DNA of 64,000 nucleotides, from assembly GCF_014844035.1 (NCBI RefSeq), contig NZ_CP062159.1:4526001-4590000 (forward strand), written 5' to 3'. The notes beneath the pieces were generated by a model. The model saw nothing but the letters and a program-made list of their open reading frames with translations, made no database searches and was not told where the DNA came from. Origin of the DNA: Flavobacterium sp. MDT1-60. GTDB lineage: Bacteria > Bacteroidota > Bacteroidia > Flavobacteriales > Flavobacteriaceae. Both the position numbers and the translations under genes were made by a program. Below, one piece after another: positions 1 through 8,135 of this stretch (position 1 is its first letter; the number at the start of each line of letters is the position of its first letter).

Positions 1-76
1 AAAAATGTTATATATAAAGATATTTCAAAAATCAAACCAAAAAAAATTTTAACCCCCTTCTTTCTTAAAAAAAATA

Positions 77-946
77 CTATTTTTTCGCAACCAGTTGATT
101 CTTAAGCAGAATTTTGTTAAAAAATAATACATGATAAGGCAATGAATTTTCCCAATACTCCCAAGTATGAGCTCCCGGACGTTCTGTATAATCATGTTCT
201 ACTTTATTATAAACTAATCTTCGGTGTAATTCGCGGTTTGGTTCTATTAAAAAATCGTCAACACCACAGTCTATAATCAAAGGCAGTTTATTTTCTTTGA
301 TTTTATCCAGCATATTCATAACAGCATATTTTACATACATTTCAGAGCTATCGCTTTTATCTCCAAAAACAGGCTGCATTAATTTGACAACCTGAGCTGA
401 TGATTCACGATTCAGCATTGTGCTCATATCTACAGCTCCGCTCATACTTCCGGCGGCGCAAAATAAATCCGGATGTTTGGCAGACAAATAAAGTGCACCA
501 TGCCCGCCCATCGAAAGTCCGGTGATTACTCTTCCATTTCTATTGCTAATCGTTCGGTAGGTTTTATCTACTTTCTGAATTACTTCCTGAGTAATAAAAG
601 TTTCAAACTGACTTTCCTTATTTACCGGACTATCCAGATAAAAACTAAAAGTTTCCCCCTCTGGCATCACAATAATTACATTGTATTGGTCAGACAATCC
701 CTGAACTAGTTTTTTATTTGGTGTATTTTTCAACCAATCACCAAAATGCCCGTAAGCACCATGCAACAAGTACATCACTGGGAATGCCGCTTTGCTTTTG
801 GCATAAGAATTTGGCAATACAACTGCAGCTTTGTAAGTTTTACTCATTGCTGTACTGGCAATTTGCAAAGTATCTACTTTTGCAGCATAACTCATAGAGG
901 TGATGCACAAAAAAGCTGTAAACACTAAATTTTTAAAGTTTTTCAT
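77..946 (-). CDS. Secreted alpha/beta-hydrolase esterase (esterase D / tributyrin esterase-like)
   Basis: A 289-residue protein with an N-terminal signal peptide (residues 1-21, ending SMSYA). The fold is that of the putative esterase family: oxyanion region LLHGAYG near 61-67, nucleophile elbow GLSMGGHG with Ser145, a likely catalytic Asp230 in CGVDD and His260 in PGAHTW. It probably cleaves short-chain esters in the periplasm or outside the cell; the substrate cannot be read. The reading frame extends 39 codons upstream to a GTG, but the ATG at 946 is chosen because the signal peptide starts there. No neighbour shares its strand closely enough to suggest an operon. Confidence 0.85.
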   Translation of the reverse strand: MKNFKNLVFTAFLCITSMSYAAKVDTLQIASTAMSKTYKAAVVLPNSYAKSKAAFPVMYLLHGAYGHFGDWLKNTPNKKLVQGLSDQYNVIIVMPEGETFSFYLDSPVNKESQFETFITQEVIQKVDKTYRTISNRNGRVITGLSMGGHGALYLSAKHPDLFCAAGSMSGAVDMSTMLNRESSAQVVKLMQPVFGDKSDSSEMYVKYAVMNMLDKIKENKLPLIIDCGVDDFLIEPNRELHRRLVYNKVEHDYTERPGAHTWEYWENSLPYHVLFFNKILLKNQLVAKK

Positions 947-1100
947 ATTGGTGTTTTTTTGATTAGGGATTGTAAATATAGTTTTTTCAAAATAAATCAT
1001 ATGAAAAATCCGACCTATTTTTTTATCGGTAGAACTAGCTATTTGTTGTGTTTTTTTTGCCACAGATTAAAATGATTTTACAGATTACTAAAAAAGGTTG

Positions 1101-1468
1101 CCACGAATTTCCACGAATTAATTTTATTATCGTTTGTGATAAAAAAGAAGATTAAATAACCTATTTAATTAGTAAAAATTCGTGCAATTAGCGGCAGAAA
1201 AAAATCATTTCAATATTTAATCCGGGACTTATCGGGAGTGGCAGAAACAAAAAACCATTCGCTGCATAAACTGTAACGAATGGTTTTTACTTTATGAAAA
1301 TTTATTTCTTACCAATTACCTCTCTCGATAGCTATCGGGATAAATTTTATATAGATTATAAAAAAGGTTCACCACGAATTACACTAATCTGCACTAATTT
1401 AAATCTGTGTTTATTTCTTATCACAAACGATAATAAAATCAATTCGTGGAAATTTGTGAAATTCGTGG
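1101..1468. repeat. Inverted repeat pair in the 947-1521 intergenic stretch
   Basis: The 575-bp gap between the esterase and the M13 peptidase holds no credible gene. Positions 1101-1142 (starting CCACGAATTTCCACGAATTA) are nearly the reverse complement of 1418-1468. Both arms carry the CCACGAATT motif of a repeat family scattered in this genome. Terminator-like hairpins lie inside and beside the arms (1249-1290 and 1470-1502). The open frame at 1294-1818 runs antisense into the peptidase and is judged non-coding. Confidence 0.7.
1249..1290 (-). terminator. Second, displaced copy of the peptidase terminator
   Basis: AAACCATTCG ... CGAATGGTTT hairpin, a near copy of the hairpin at 1470-1502. 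It is followed by about 25 bases resembling the last codons of the peptidase gene (ACTTTATGAAAATTTATT). It looks like a duplicated 3' end of that gene. Confidence 0.5.
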
Positions 1469-1469
1469 C

Positions 1470-1502
1470 AAAAAAACCATTCGCAGCAACGAATGGTTTT
1501 TA
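1470..1502 (-). terminator. Terminator of the M13 peptidase gene
   Basis: Hairpin AAACCATTCG-cagcaa-CGAATGGTTT directly 3' of the peptidase stop, with a T-run on the minus strand. Confidence 0.75.
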
Positions 1503-1521
1503 CTTTATGGAAATTTATTAC

Positions 1522-3558
1522 TTACCAGATTACAACACGCAAACTATCCGGCTGATACATTTTATCTCCTTTTTTGACATTAAATGCTTTGTAAAATTCA
1601 GGAATATTGCTCAATGGTCCGTTTACTCTAAATTGTTCCGGGGCATGAACATCAGTCGTAATTTGATTGATTTTAGATTCATCTCTTCTATTCACCATCC
1701 AGGAATAAGCATACGCCAGAAAATAACGCTGATCAGGAGTCTGTCCGTTAATTTTTTCATTCTTTTTATATTGCTCGGTTTTTTGAAACGCTTCATAACC
1801 CATTACTACTCCACCTAAATCGGCAATATTTTCACCCTGAGTTGCATCTCCATTTACATTTTTGCCCAAAATTGCAAATTTGTTGTATTGCGAAACAATC
1901 AACTTGGTTTTAGCTTTAAACTTTTTCAAATCTTCTGCGGTCCACCAATTATTCAGGTTTCCTTTTTCATCGTATTGGCTTCCCTGATCATCAAATCCGT
2001 GTGTAATTTCGTGTCCGAAAAATGAACCTCCAATTACACCATATAATATAGCATCGTCTGGCATACGGCCTTCATAACCTGGTACTATGATATTACAAGC
2101 CGGAATAACAATCTCATTATTACTCGGATTATAATACGCATTATAGGTTTGTGGCTGCATAACCCATTCATTTCGGTCTACTGGCTTTCCAAATTTGTTA
2201 ATCATATAGTTATAATCCCAAATTTTTGCCTGCATGACATTTCCGCAGTACGATTTTCTGTCTATCGAAAGCTGGCTCATATCTTTCCACTTATCGGGAT
2301 AGCCCAATTTCATCACAATTTTGCTTAGTTTAAATAACGCTTTTTGTTTAGTGGCCTCACTCATCCAATCCAGCTTTTTAATGTGCGAAGCAAATACGTC
2401 ACGAATATTGTTTCCAATTTCCAGCAATTTTTCCTTAACTCCTTTTGGCATATAATCAGAAACATACACCTGACCTACTAAATCGCCTAAATATTGATCT
2501 GTATTTTCTACAACTCTTTTCCAACGTGGTTTTTGAGTTGAAACGCCATTCATCACTGTAGAATAAAATTTGAAATTTTGCTTTTCAATAGCTGCATTTA
2601 AATAGGAAGCATAAGAATTTACAAGATTCCATTTAAGATAGGTTTTCCATTCTTCAATGGAATAATTCTTTAAGGTTTTATCTAATGCTTTGAAAAATTC
2701 AGGCTGACCTACAATTATCGAATCTGCATTTTTTACTCCTAAAAGAGGAATTACTTTTTTCCAGTCAATATTAGGGGAAAGAGTATTAAATTGAGCAACT
2801 GAAAGTTTGTTGTAGTTTTTAACCGGATCACGAAGTAATTCTAGTTTTCGGGATGCTTTTGCAAGTTCGGTTTCCAATTTCAAAATCGTTGCAGCACTTT
2901 TTGCTGCGGTTGATTCCTCTTCGCCCATAAATCGCATCATTGTTTTAAGATGTGATTGGTACGCTTTACGAATTTCCGTATTTCGTTTATCTGTTTCCAG
3001 ATAAAAATCTCTTTGCCCCATACCTAAACCGCCCTGCACAAAAAACAAAGCATATTTAGTACTAATTTTATCATCTTGGGAAACGTAGAATGAAAAAGCC
3101 GGATCTGCTCCTACGGTTTGTAAATGTGCGATTGAATTAACAAGCCCGGAAACATCCTTAATTTCATTTATTTTTTTGATTTCGGAATTTAGTGGAGATA
3201 TACCTGCTTTTTCAATGGCAATTGTATCCATTCCGGAAGCGTAAAAATCACCAATTTTTTGTTTATTACTTCCTTTTACTGCAGATTGATCATTTGCCGA
3301 TTTTTCACAAATGCTTTTAATCTGCCCGTTGATTGTATCGATAACGGTTCGCATTATACCGTTATTACTGTCCGTACTTGAAATCGGATTTTTTTTGAAC
3401 CAGCCATTATTGGCATAATTAAAAAAATCAGTTGCCAGATTAATCGTTGTATCCCGATTGGTAATTAATGGATCCGGAAATGCTGTTTCTTTTTTGTTAC
3501 AGCTAAAAAAGGTCATTCCTATAATAAGGAGTACAACAGGTTTTTTTAATAAATTCAT
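1522..3558 (-). CDS. pepO: M13 family (neprilysin-like) zinc metallopeptidase lipoprotein
   Basis: 678 residues, the usual length of bacterial PepO proteins. The N-terminus MNLLKKPVVLLIIGMTFFSC is a lipoprotein signal with lipid-attached Cys20, so the enzyme is membrane-anchored and exported. The N-terminal M13 domain occupies about residues 45-440. The catalytic domain has NAYYNPSNNEIVIPA (substrate and structural motif), zinc motif HEITH at 516-520 and the third zinc ligand in GENIADLGG (Glu576). The tail VNGPLSNIPEFYKAF is typical of the family. It should cleave oligopeptides on the N-terminal side of hydrophobic residues. It is monocistronic, with its own terminator at 1470-1502. Confidence 0.95.
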   Translation of the reverse strand: MNLLKKPVVLLIIGMTFFSCNKKETAFPDPLITNRDTTINLATDFFNYANNGWFKKNPISSTDSNNGIMRTVIDTINGQIKSICEKSANDQSAVKGSNKQKIGDFYASGMDTIAIEKAGISPLNSEIKKINEIKDVSGLVNSIAHLQTVGADPAFSFYVSQDDKISTKYALFFVQGGLGMGQRDFYLETDKRNTEIRKAYQSHLKTMMRFMGEEESTAAKSAATILKLETELAKASRKLELLRDPVKNYNKLSVAQFNTLSPNIDWKKVIPLLGVKNADSIIVGQPEFFKALDKTLKNYSIEEWKTYLKWNLVNSYASYLNAAIEKQNFKFYSTVMNGVSTQKPRWKRVVENTDQYLGDLVGQVYVSDYMPKGVKEKLLEIGNNIRDVFASHIKKLDWMSEATKQKALFKLSKIVMKLGYPDKWKDMSQLSIDRKSYCGNVMQAKIWDYNYMINKFGKPVDRNEWVMQPQTYNAYYNPSNNEIVIPACNIIVPGYEGRMPDDAILYGVIGGSFFGHEITHGFDDQGSQYDEKGNLNNWWTAEDLKKFKAKTKLIVSQYNKFAILGKNVNGDATQGENIADLGGVVMGYEAFQKTEQYKKNEKINGQTPDQRYFLAYAYSWMVNRRDESKINQITTDVHAPEQFRVNGPLSNIPEFYKAFNVKKGDKMYQPDSLRVVIW

Positions 3559-3669
3559 TCAGTTTATAAATTTGGTTGTTATAAAAAAGCAATATTTACG
3601 AGATTATTAGTGAAATTTTACAACTAATAACAACGTAAATATATATTTTTTAACCTTATAAAAAATGCC

Positions 3670-4542
3670 TTAGCGAATTATAATCTTGTGTTCTTGACGA
3701 TATTGCGATGCACTTACACCAGTATATTGCTTAAAGGATTTACTGAAATGACTGAAGTTATTAAAACCACTTTCATAGCAAACCTCATTTATGCTAATTG
3801 GTTTTTCTGCCAAAAGTTTTGAGGCATGAACCAAGCGATATTCGTTGACAAACTCGGTAAAAGTTTTATTCGAGATTTTCTTGAAGTACCTGCAAAAGGA
3901 TGGTGTAGTCATGCTAACCAGATTCGAAACCTCATCTATAGCAATTGATTCCTGAAAATGATCTTTTACAAAATTAAAAATCATCTTCATTCGGTCATTA
4001 TCCTGAGTGTTCAATTCGAGTGAGAAACCATCTGCATTAAGAATTGTATATTCTTCTGATGCTTCAAGTTCATCTAAAATACTCAAAAGAGTCAGCAAAC
4101 GCTCAAACGGAAGCTGGTTTTCCATCTTTTCGATTTTATCGCCAATTTGTTTTTTAGTTTTCCCTCCAAAGGCAATTCCTCCTTTAGACTGAGTCAGGAC
4201 ATTTTGAACCCTTCTCATCTCTGGAGCTACAAAAAAGTCGCTGCCTAAAAACTCAGGTTTAATATGAATAACCGTTTCGTTTACATTTCCTGTTAGCTCA
4301 TTTGTAAAACCACAATGAGGCAAATTTGCACCTATCAGCATCAAACTACCATTCGTATAATAAGAAACATGGCTTCCTATCTGTCTTTTACCTGCCCCTC
4401 CATTAATATAAACCAACTCAATCTCTGGATGATAATGCCATAAATGAGCTTTACTATTGGACTTTTCGGCGTGTTTAGTGTAGGTAAAAGAACTTCCGTA
4501 TGAGTTTGATATCACTTCAAGAGCTGGGGCAATAGTCTTCAT
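3670..4542 (-). CDS. AraC-family transcriptional regulator with N-terminal cupin
   Basis: 290 residues. The N-terminal half has a cupin-type sensor (YHPEIELVYINGG, then a hydrophobic LMLIGANLPHCGF strand). The C-terminal about 100 residues form two helix-turn-helix motifs, ending in the typical INEVCYESGFNNFSHFSKSF motif. The frame extends 14 codons upstream, but the ATG at 4542 gives the normal N-terminus. It is divergent from three tandem secreted-protein cassettes, and its leader contains the same about 60-bp box found upstream of each of them. I therefore infer that it regulates them and perhaps itself. The ligand is unknown. Confidence 0.85.
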   Translation of the reverse strand: MKTIAPALEVISNSYGSSFTYTKHAEKSNSKAHLWHYHPEIELVYINGGAGKRQIGSHVSYYTNGSLMLIGANLPHCGFTNELTGNVNETVIHIKPEFLGSDFFVAPEMRRVQNVLTQSKGGIAFGGKTKKQIGDKIEKMENQLPFERLLTLLSILDELEASEEYTILNADGFSLELNTQDNDRMKMIFNFVKDHFQESIAIDEVSNLVSMTTPSFCRYFKKISNKTFTEFVNEYRLVHASKLLAEKPISINEVCYESGFNNFSHFSKSFKQYTGVSASQYRQEHKIIIR

Positions 4543-4572
4543 GATAAAATCTTTAAATAATAATAGCAAATT

Positions 4573-4631
4573 TAACAAAAACACCTAAAATAATTCAAAT
4601 TTTAACCTATAACGGTTTCGTAAATGAGAAT
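4573..4631. promoter_or_regulatory. Conserved box, copy 1 (leader of the AraC gene)
   Basis: About 60 bp, about 90 percent identical by eye to 4835-4893, including CAAATTTTAACCTATAACGG and TTTCGTAAATGAGAAT. The core AACC-tataac-GGTT is an imperfect palindrome. It lies upstream of the regulator start and points the same way as the boxes before the three secreted-protein genes. It could be an operator or a remnant of a fourth cassette. Confidence 0.6.
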
Positions 4632-4813
4632 TTATCACGGTTTTTTATTTCTCAATAAAGTAAAAAACAGGTGTATTAAGCCATTTTTTTCAAGACCCTT
4701 ATTTTTATCCGTGATTTTTTTTATATATCGTATTTAATTACGTGTTTTTATATACATAAATCATTTTTGTAAGAATGTTAGAATATTTTTAAAATGTTAA
4801 AAAATAAAAAATG
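4632..4813. other. AT-rich spacer, no gene seen
   Basis: Very AT-rich stretch between the AraC leader box and the first cassette. No credible open frame or strong hairpin was seen. Confidence 0.5.
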
Positions 4814-4893
4814 TTTGAAAAATAATTCCATAATTAACCAAAACACCTATAATAATTCAAATTTTAACCTATAACGGTTTCGTAAATGAGAAT
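4814..4893 (+). promoter_or_regulatory. Conserved box, copy 2 (cassette 1)
   Basis: Begins TTTGAAAAATAAT and ends CGTAAATGAGAAT. It is shared with 5713-5792 and 6583-6662 and lies 26 bp upstream of the -33 element of cassette 1, where an activator would bind. Confidence 0.6.
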
Positions 4894-4918
4894 ATAGCAT
4901 ATAAATCGGCAAATAGAG

Positions 4919-4952
4919 TTGTGAAAAAAAATCTACAACCGAAGTAATTTAG
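4919..4952 (+). promoter_or_regulatory. Promoter of secreted-protein cassette 1
   Basis: TTG at 4919-4921 and TAATTTAG at 4945-4952, spaced by 23 bp. The two boxes are conserved in all three cassettes while the spacer between them has diverged, which supports a real promoter. TAATTTAG is one mismatch from the Bacteroidota -7 consensus TAnnTTTG. Confidence 0.6.
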
Positions 4953-4992
4953 CATCAGAAAAAGGAACTAATAATTTAAAGCAATAATGATT

Positions 4993-5400
4993 ATGAAAAA
5001 GATTTTAAAATTAAGTTTAGTATGTGCAGTACTTTTTACAGGAATGAGCACTTATGCAATTGATGGTAACGAAGATTTCAATCTTCATGTATTAAAAGGA
5101 AACGGAAAAGTGGTAACATTCGCTCTAAACCAGGTTAAAAAAGCAAGTGTAACTATTTACGATATGGATGGTACAGTATTATATCATGAAAATGCTTCAG
5201 GTAAAGACGGAATATTAAGAACTTTTCGTTTTGAAGAATTTCCGGAAGGAACTTATATCTTAGAAGTTGAAGACGGTGTTAAACAAGTAAAACATGAAAT
5301 TACAATAACAGCAGATTCATCTGTATTGTCATCAAAAGCAATTTCATCAGTTTATAAAGCAGACTCTTCTGCAAAAAATACAAGCGTAGCAGTACGCTAA
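4993..5400 (+). CDS. Small secreted beta-strand protein, tandem paralogue 1
   Basis: 135 residues from the ATG at 4993 (an ATG two codons upstream is less like the paralogues). A signal peptide ends at STYA, and the mature protein starts IDGNEDF. The rest is one beta-rich domain with ASVTIYDMDGTVLYHE and FPEGTYILEVEDG. This pattern resembles the C-terminal sorting or adhesion domains of type IX secretion cargo, but here it is the whole protein. A Ser/Ala-rich tail ends in VAVR. The function is unknown. Sequence neighbours are two close copies downstream and one divergent copy. Confidence 0.8.
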   Translation: MKKILKLSLVCAVLFTGMSTYAIDGNEDFNLHVLKGNGKVVTFALNQVKKASVTIYDMDGTVLYHENASGKDGILRTFRFEEFPEGTYILEVEDGVKQVKHEITITADSSVLSSKAISSVYKADSSAKNTSVAVR

Positions 5401-5474
5401 AAAAGTTTATGCTCTTATAAAGTATAAAAATGAGGTTAGATAGTTAGTAAAGTTTAAAAACTGTATAGTTTTAG

Positions 5475-5509
5475 AAACAGCTCTTTGTGGTTATTGAGCT
5501 GTTTTTTTT
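5475..5509 (+). terminator. Terminator of cassette 1
   Basis: AAACAGCTC - loop - GAGCTGTTTTTTTT hairpin. The same hairpin follows cassettes 2 and 3. Confidence 0.85.
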
Positions 5510-5518
5510 GTGCCTTAC

Positions 5519-5670
5519 TTTTTTTGCCACAAAGGCACGAAGGCACAAAGTTTCTTTATTAAAATCAAGCTCGAAGATTAAAAAGTTTACTAATTATTTA
5601 CCCTTACGAACTTTACTTTTTTTATTTCATTGCACTCTTTGCGGTTAAACTTCATAAGCACTCTTTTGTA
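5519..5670. repeat. Dispersed cacaaag-type repeat
   Basis: TTTGCCACAAAGGCACGAAG and following bases, with a related inverted arm (ATTGCACTCTTTGCGGTTAAA) near 5630. A second copy lies at 6413-6530. The 5401-5890 gap otherwise holds only the terminator and the upstream box of cassette 2. Confidence 0.6.
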
Positions 5671-5712
5671 AGAAAAAAAGATTAATTTACATTTTCTTAA
5701 TTAAAACCAAAC

Positions 5713-5792
5713 GTTGAAAAATAATACGCTAATTAACCAAAACGATAAAAATAATTCAAATTTTAACCTATAACGGTTTCGTAAATGAGAAT
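5713..5792 (+). promoter_or_regulatory. Conserved box, copy 3 (cassette 2)
   Basis: Same box as 4814-4893, ending CGTAAATGAGAAT, 25 bp before the -33 element of cassette 2. Confidence 0.6.
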
Positions 5793-5817
5793 ATAGCATA
5801 GAAATCGGAAAACAGAG

Positions 5818-5851
5818 TTGTGCTTAAAAACGTAGGTTTGAAGTAATTTAG
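5818..5851 (+). promoter_or_regulatory. Promoter of secreted-protein cassette 2
   Basis: TTG (5818-5820), 23-bp spacer, TAATTTAG (5844-5851). Same geometry as cassettes 1 and 3. Confidence 0.6.
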
Positions 5852-5890
5852 CATCAGAGAATTAGAACTATTAATTTAAAAAATAATGCC

Positions 5891-6295
5891 ATGAAAAAGA
5901 ATTTAAAATTGAGTTTAGTATGTGCAGTGCTTTTCACAGGAATGAGTACTTATGCAATTGACGGGAATGAAGATTTTAACCTTCATGTATTAAAAGAAAA
6001 TGGAAAACTAGTAACATTTGCTCTTAACCAGGTTAAGAAAGCAAGTTTAACTATTTATGACAAAGATGGTTCAGTACTTTATTATGAAAACGCTTCAGGC
6101 AAAGATGGAATTTTAAGAACTTTTAGTTTTGAAGAATTTCCGGCAGGAACTTACATCTTAGAAGTGGAAGACAGTGTGAAAAAAGTTAGACATGAAATTA
6201 CAATAACTGATGATGCTTCTGTATTATCATCAAAAGCAATATCATCCGTTTATAAAGCAGACTCTGCAAAAAATACAGGCGTAGTAGTACGCTAA
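5891..6295 (+). CDS. Small secreted beta-strand protein, tandem paralogue 2
   Basis: 134 residues, very similar to paralogue 1 throughout. It has the same signal peptide and IDGNEDFNLHVLK start, the same SLTIYDKDGSVLYYE and FPAGTYILEVEDS strands and a tail ending VVVR. Most differences are conservative, so both copies appear to be under selection. It has its own promoter and terminator, so each copy is a separate transcription unit. The function is unknown. Confidence 0.8.
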   Translation: MKKNLKLSLVCAVLFTGMSTYAIDGNEDFNLHVLKENGKLVTFALNQVKKASLTIYDKDGSVLYYENASGKDGILRTFSFEEFPAGTYILEVEDSVKKVRHEITITDDASVLSSKAISSVYKADSAKNTGVVVR

Positions 6296-6366
6296 AAAAG
6301 TTTATACTCTCATAAAGTATAAAAATGAGGTTAGATAGTTAGTAAAGTAAAAACGTGATTGTTTAT

Positions 6367-6402
6367 AAACAGCTCTTTGTGGTTATTGAGCTGTTTTTTT
6401 TG
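6367..6402 (+). terminator. Terminator of cassette 2
   Basis: AAACAGCTC ... GAGCTGTTTTTTTT hairpin, copy of 5475-5509. Confidence 0.85.
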
Positions 6403-6412
6403 TGCCTTACTT

Positions 6413-6530
6413 TTTTTGCCACAAAGACACGAAGGCACAAAGTTTATTTTTAAAGTTTAATACTATTTAGCTTTGCGAACATTGCGTTTTTTTATTCATT
6501 GCGCCCTTTGCGGTTAAATTTAAAAGCAAT
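6413..6530. repeat. Dispersed cacaaag-type repeat, second copy
   Basis: TTTGCCACAAAGACACGAAG followed by GCGCCCTTTGCGGTTAAATT. It matches 5519-5670 and was probably duplicated with the cassette. Confidence 0.55.
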
Positions 6531-6582
6531 CTTTTTTGTAAGAAATACGGACAAATTTACATTATCTTAATTCAAACAAAAC

Positions 6583-6662
6583 ATTGAAAAATAATAAGTG
6601 AATTAACTAAAATGATAAAAATAATTTAAATTTTAACCTATAACGGTTTCGTAAATGAGAAT
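6583..6662 (+). promoter_or_regulatory. Conserved box, copy 4 (cassette 3)
   Basis: Same box as at 4814 and 5713 with a few substitutions in the left half; the right half AACCTATAACGGTTTCGTAA is unchanged. Confidence 0.6.
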
Positions 6663-6687
6663 ACAGCATCTAAATTAGAAAATAGAG

Positions 6688-6721
6688 TTGTGGCAAAAAT
6701 CATATAACTGAAGTAATTTAG
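6688..6721 (+). promoter_or_regulatory. Promoter of secreted-protein cassette 3
   Basis: TTG (6688-6690), 23-bp spacer, TAATTTAG (6714-6721). Confidence 0.6.
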
Positions 6722-6760
6722 CATCAGAGAATTAGAACTATTAATTTAAAAACTAATGCC

Positions 6761-7168
6761 ATGAAAAAGATTTTAAAATTGAGTTTAGTATGTGCAGTAC
6801 TTTTCACCGGAGTGAGTACTTATGCAATCGACGGGAATGAAGATTTTAATCTTCATGTTTTGAAAACAAATGGAAGGCTTATCACATTTGCCCTTAATCA
6901 GGTAAAAAAAGCAAGCTTGGCTATTTACGACAAAGATGGTGATCTAATTTATACTGAAAATGCTTCAGGTAAAGATGGAATTTTGAGAACTTTTAATTTA
7001 GAACAATTTCCGAAAGGAACTTACTATTTAGAAGTTGAAGATAATGTAAAAAAAGTAAAACATGAAATTACTATTACTGATGAAACTACTGTTTTATCAA
7101 AAAAAGCAGTTTCATCAGTTTACAAAGCAGGTTTCTACAATAAAAATACAAGCGTAGCAGCCCGTTAA
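6761..7168 (+). CDS. Small secreted beta-strand protein, tandem paralogue 3
   Basis: 135 residues with the same signal peptide, IDGNEDFNLHVLK start and strand pattern (SLAIYDKDGDLIYTE, FPKGTYYLEVEDN). It is slightly more diverged than copies 1 and 2 and ends VAAR. Own promoter and terminator. Function unknown; probably an abundant envelope or surface protein by analogy with other short secreted repeats. Confidence 0.8.
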   Translation: MKKILKLSLVCAVLFTGVSTYAIDGNEDFNLHVLKTNGRLITFALNQVKKASLAIYDKDGDLIYTENASGKDGILRTFNLEQFPKGTYYLEVEDNVKKVKHEITITDETTVLSKKAVSSVYKAGFYNKNTSVAAR

Positions 7169-7235
7169 AAAGTTTATACTCCTATAGTATAAAATAAAGT
7201 TAGATAGTTAGTAAAATAAAACGTGATTGTTTTAA

Positions 7236-7269
7236 AAACAGCTCTTTGTGGTTATAGAGCTGTTTTTTT
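7236..7269 (+). terminator. Terminator of cassette 3
   Basis: AAACAGCTC ... GAGCTGTTTTTTT hairpin, third copy. Confidence 0.8.
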
Positions 7270-7537
7270 ATGCCTTAATTTTAGCAAAATTTTGAGTAAT
7301 CTATTATTTTTGGAAAACTATTCTTAATAATTTTAAAAGTCTGATTTTTAAACTTTTAAAAAATAAAGCAAAAAAACATCCAATCTTTAAGTTTTTACGT
7401 ACATACTTTAAGAAAAACATAGAAACATCTTTAATTCAGCAACTTATCCGTTTAAAAACGGCATTTTTTTGCACAAAATTAATTTTTTTCGTTAGTTTTA
7501 CCGTTCCACTATTTAATATTAAATAATTTAAAAAGTT
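7270..7537. other. Leader region of paralogue 4
   Basis: AT-rich. TTGCACAAAATTAATTTTTT followed 21 bp after the TTG by TAGTTTTA (around 7468-7499) could be a weak promoter for the gene at 7538. The conserved box of cassettes 1-3 is absent here, so paralogue 4 is likely regulated differently. Confidence 0.4.
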
Positions 7538-7924
7538 ATGACAAAATTTTCCCAAATCGGCTTAGTTGTAGCCTTATTTCTAACAACTATTTTTACCTAC
7601 GCAATTGATGGAAAAGGAGATTATATTTTGAATATAATTACCGGAAACGGAAAAGTAGTTAGCTTTACTTTAAACACCGTTGAAAAATCAGTATTTTCTA
7701 TTTATGATGAAAGCCATAATTTGGTTTATAAAGGAGACTCTGCTGAAGACAAATTAGAAATTTCTAAAACAATAAGCTTAGAAGGTTTTCCAGCCGGAAC
7801 TTACGTATTAGAAGTACAGGAAAACGGCAAAGTTGCCAAACATGACATTAAGGTTATAGCTAAAAAAGTAAAAAAAGCAGCATTAGACGAATCGGTAAAC
7901 GAAAGTCCTGCTTTTCGTCGTTAA
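7538..7924 (+). CDS. Small secreted beta-strand protein, divergent paralogue 4
   Basis: 128 residues with a signal peptide ending FTYA and a mature start IDGKGDY, like paralogues 1-3. It keeps the strand pattern VFSIYDESHNLVYKG and FPAGTYVLEVQENGK but is only about one-third identical overall, with a Lys-rich tail (AKKVKKAALDES) ending in FRR. It seems to be an older member of the family at the edge of the tandem array. Function unknown. Confidence 0.75.
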   Translation: MTKFSQIGLVVALFLTTIFTYAIDGKGDYILNIITGNGKVVSFTLNTVEKSVFSIYDESHNLVYKGDSAEDKLEISKTISLEGFPAGTYVLEVQENGKVAKHDIKVIAKKVKKAALDESVNESPAFRR

Positions 7925-7948
7925 TCACTCTTTTTGTCCAAAAAGTTA

Positions 7949-7979
7949 AAAGCAGCTCAAATCAGGAGCTGCTTTTTTT
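7949..7979 (+). terminator. Terminator after paralogue 4
   Basis: AAGCAGCTC-aaatca-GGAGCTGCTTTTTTT hairpin with T-run. Confidence 0.8.
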
Positions 7980-8097
7980 GTTTACATACAATATAATGTA
8001 ATTTTTTCGTTTTATCATTATCATCTTAACAAACTGTTACTAGGCAAGTTAAACTAAAATTTAACCGTTAGAACAATCAAACATGAATAGATTTAAA

Positions 8098-8105
8098 TAC
8101 ATTTG
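8098..8105 (+). promoter_or_regulatory. -7 element TACATTTG
   Basis: Exact TAnnTTTG match 31 bp before the start codon of the next gene. No clear -33 element was seen. Confidence 0.45.
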
Positions 8106-8135
8106 TACAACTAAGTTATTTATCCTGATATACTT

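Noticed and set aside
1294..1818. 174-residue open frame on the plus strand
   Set aside because: Runs antisense into the M13 peptidase and across the duplicated terminator.
4835..6662. CRISPR-like array
   Set aside because: The repeats are large gene-bearing cassettes about 900 bp apart, not short direct repeats with unique spacers.
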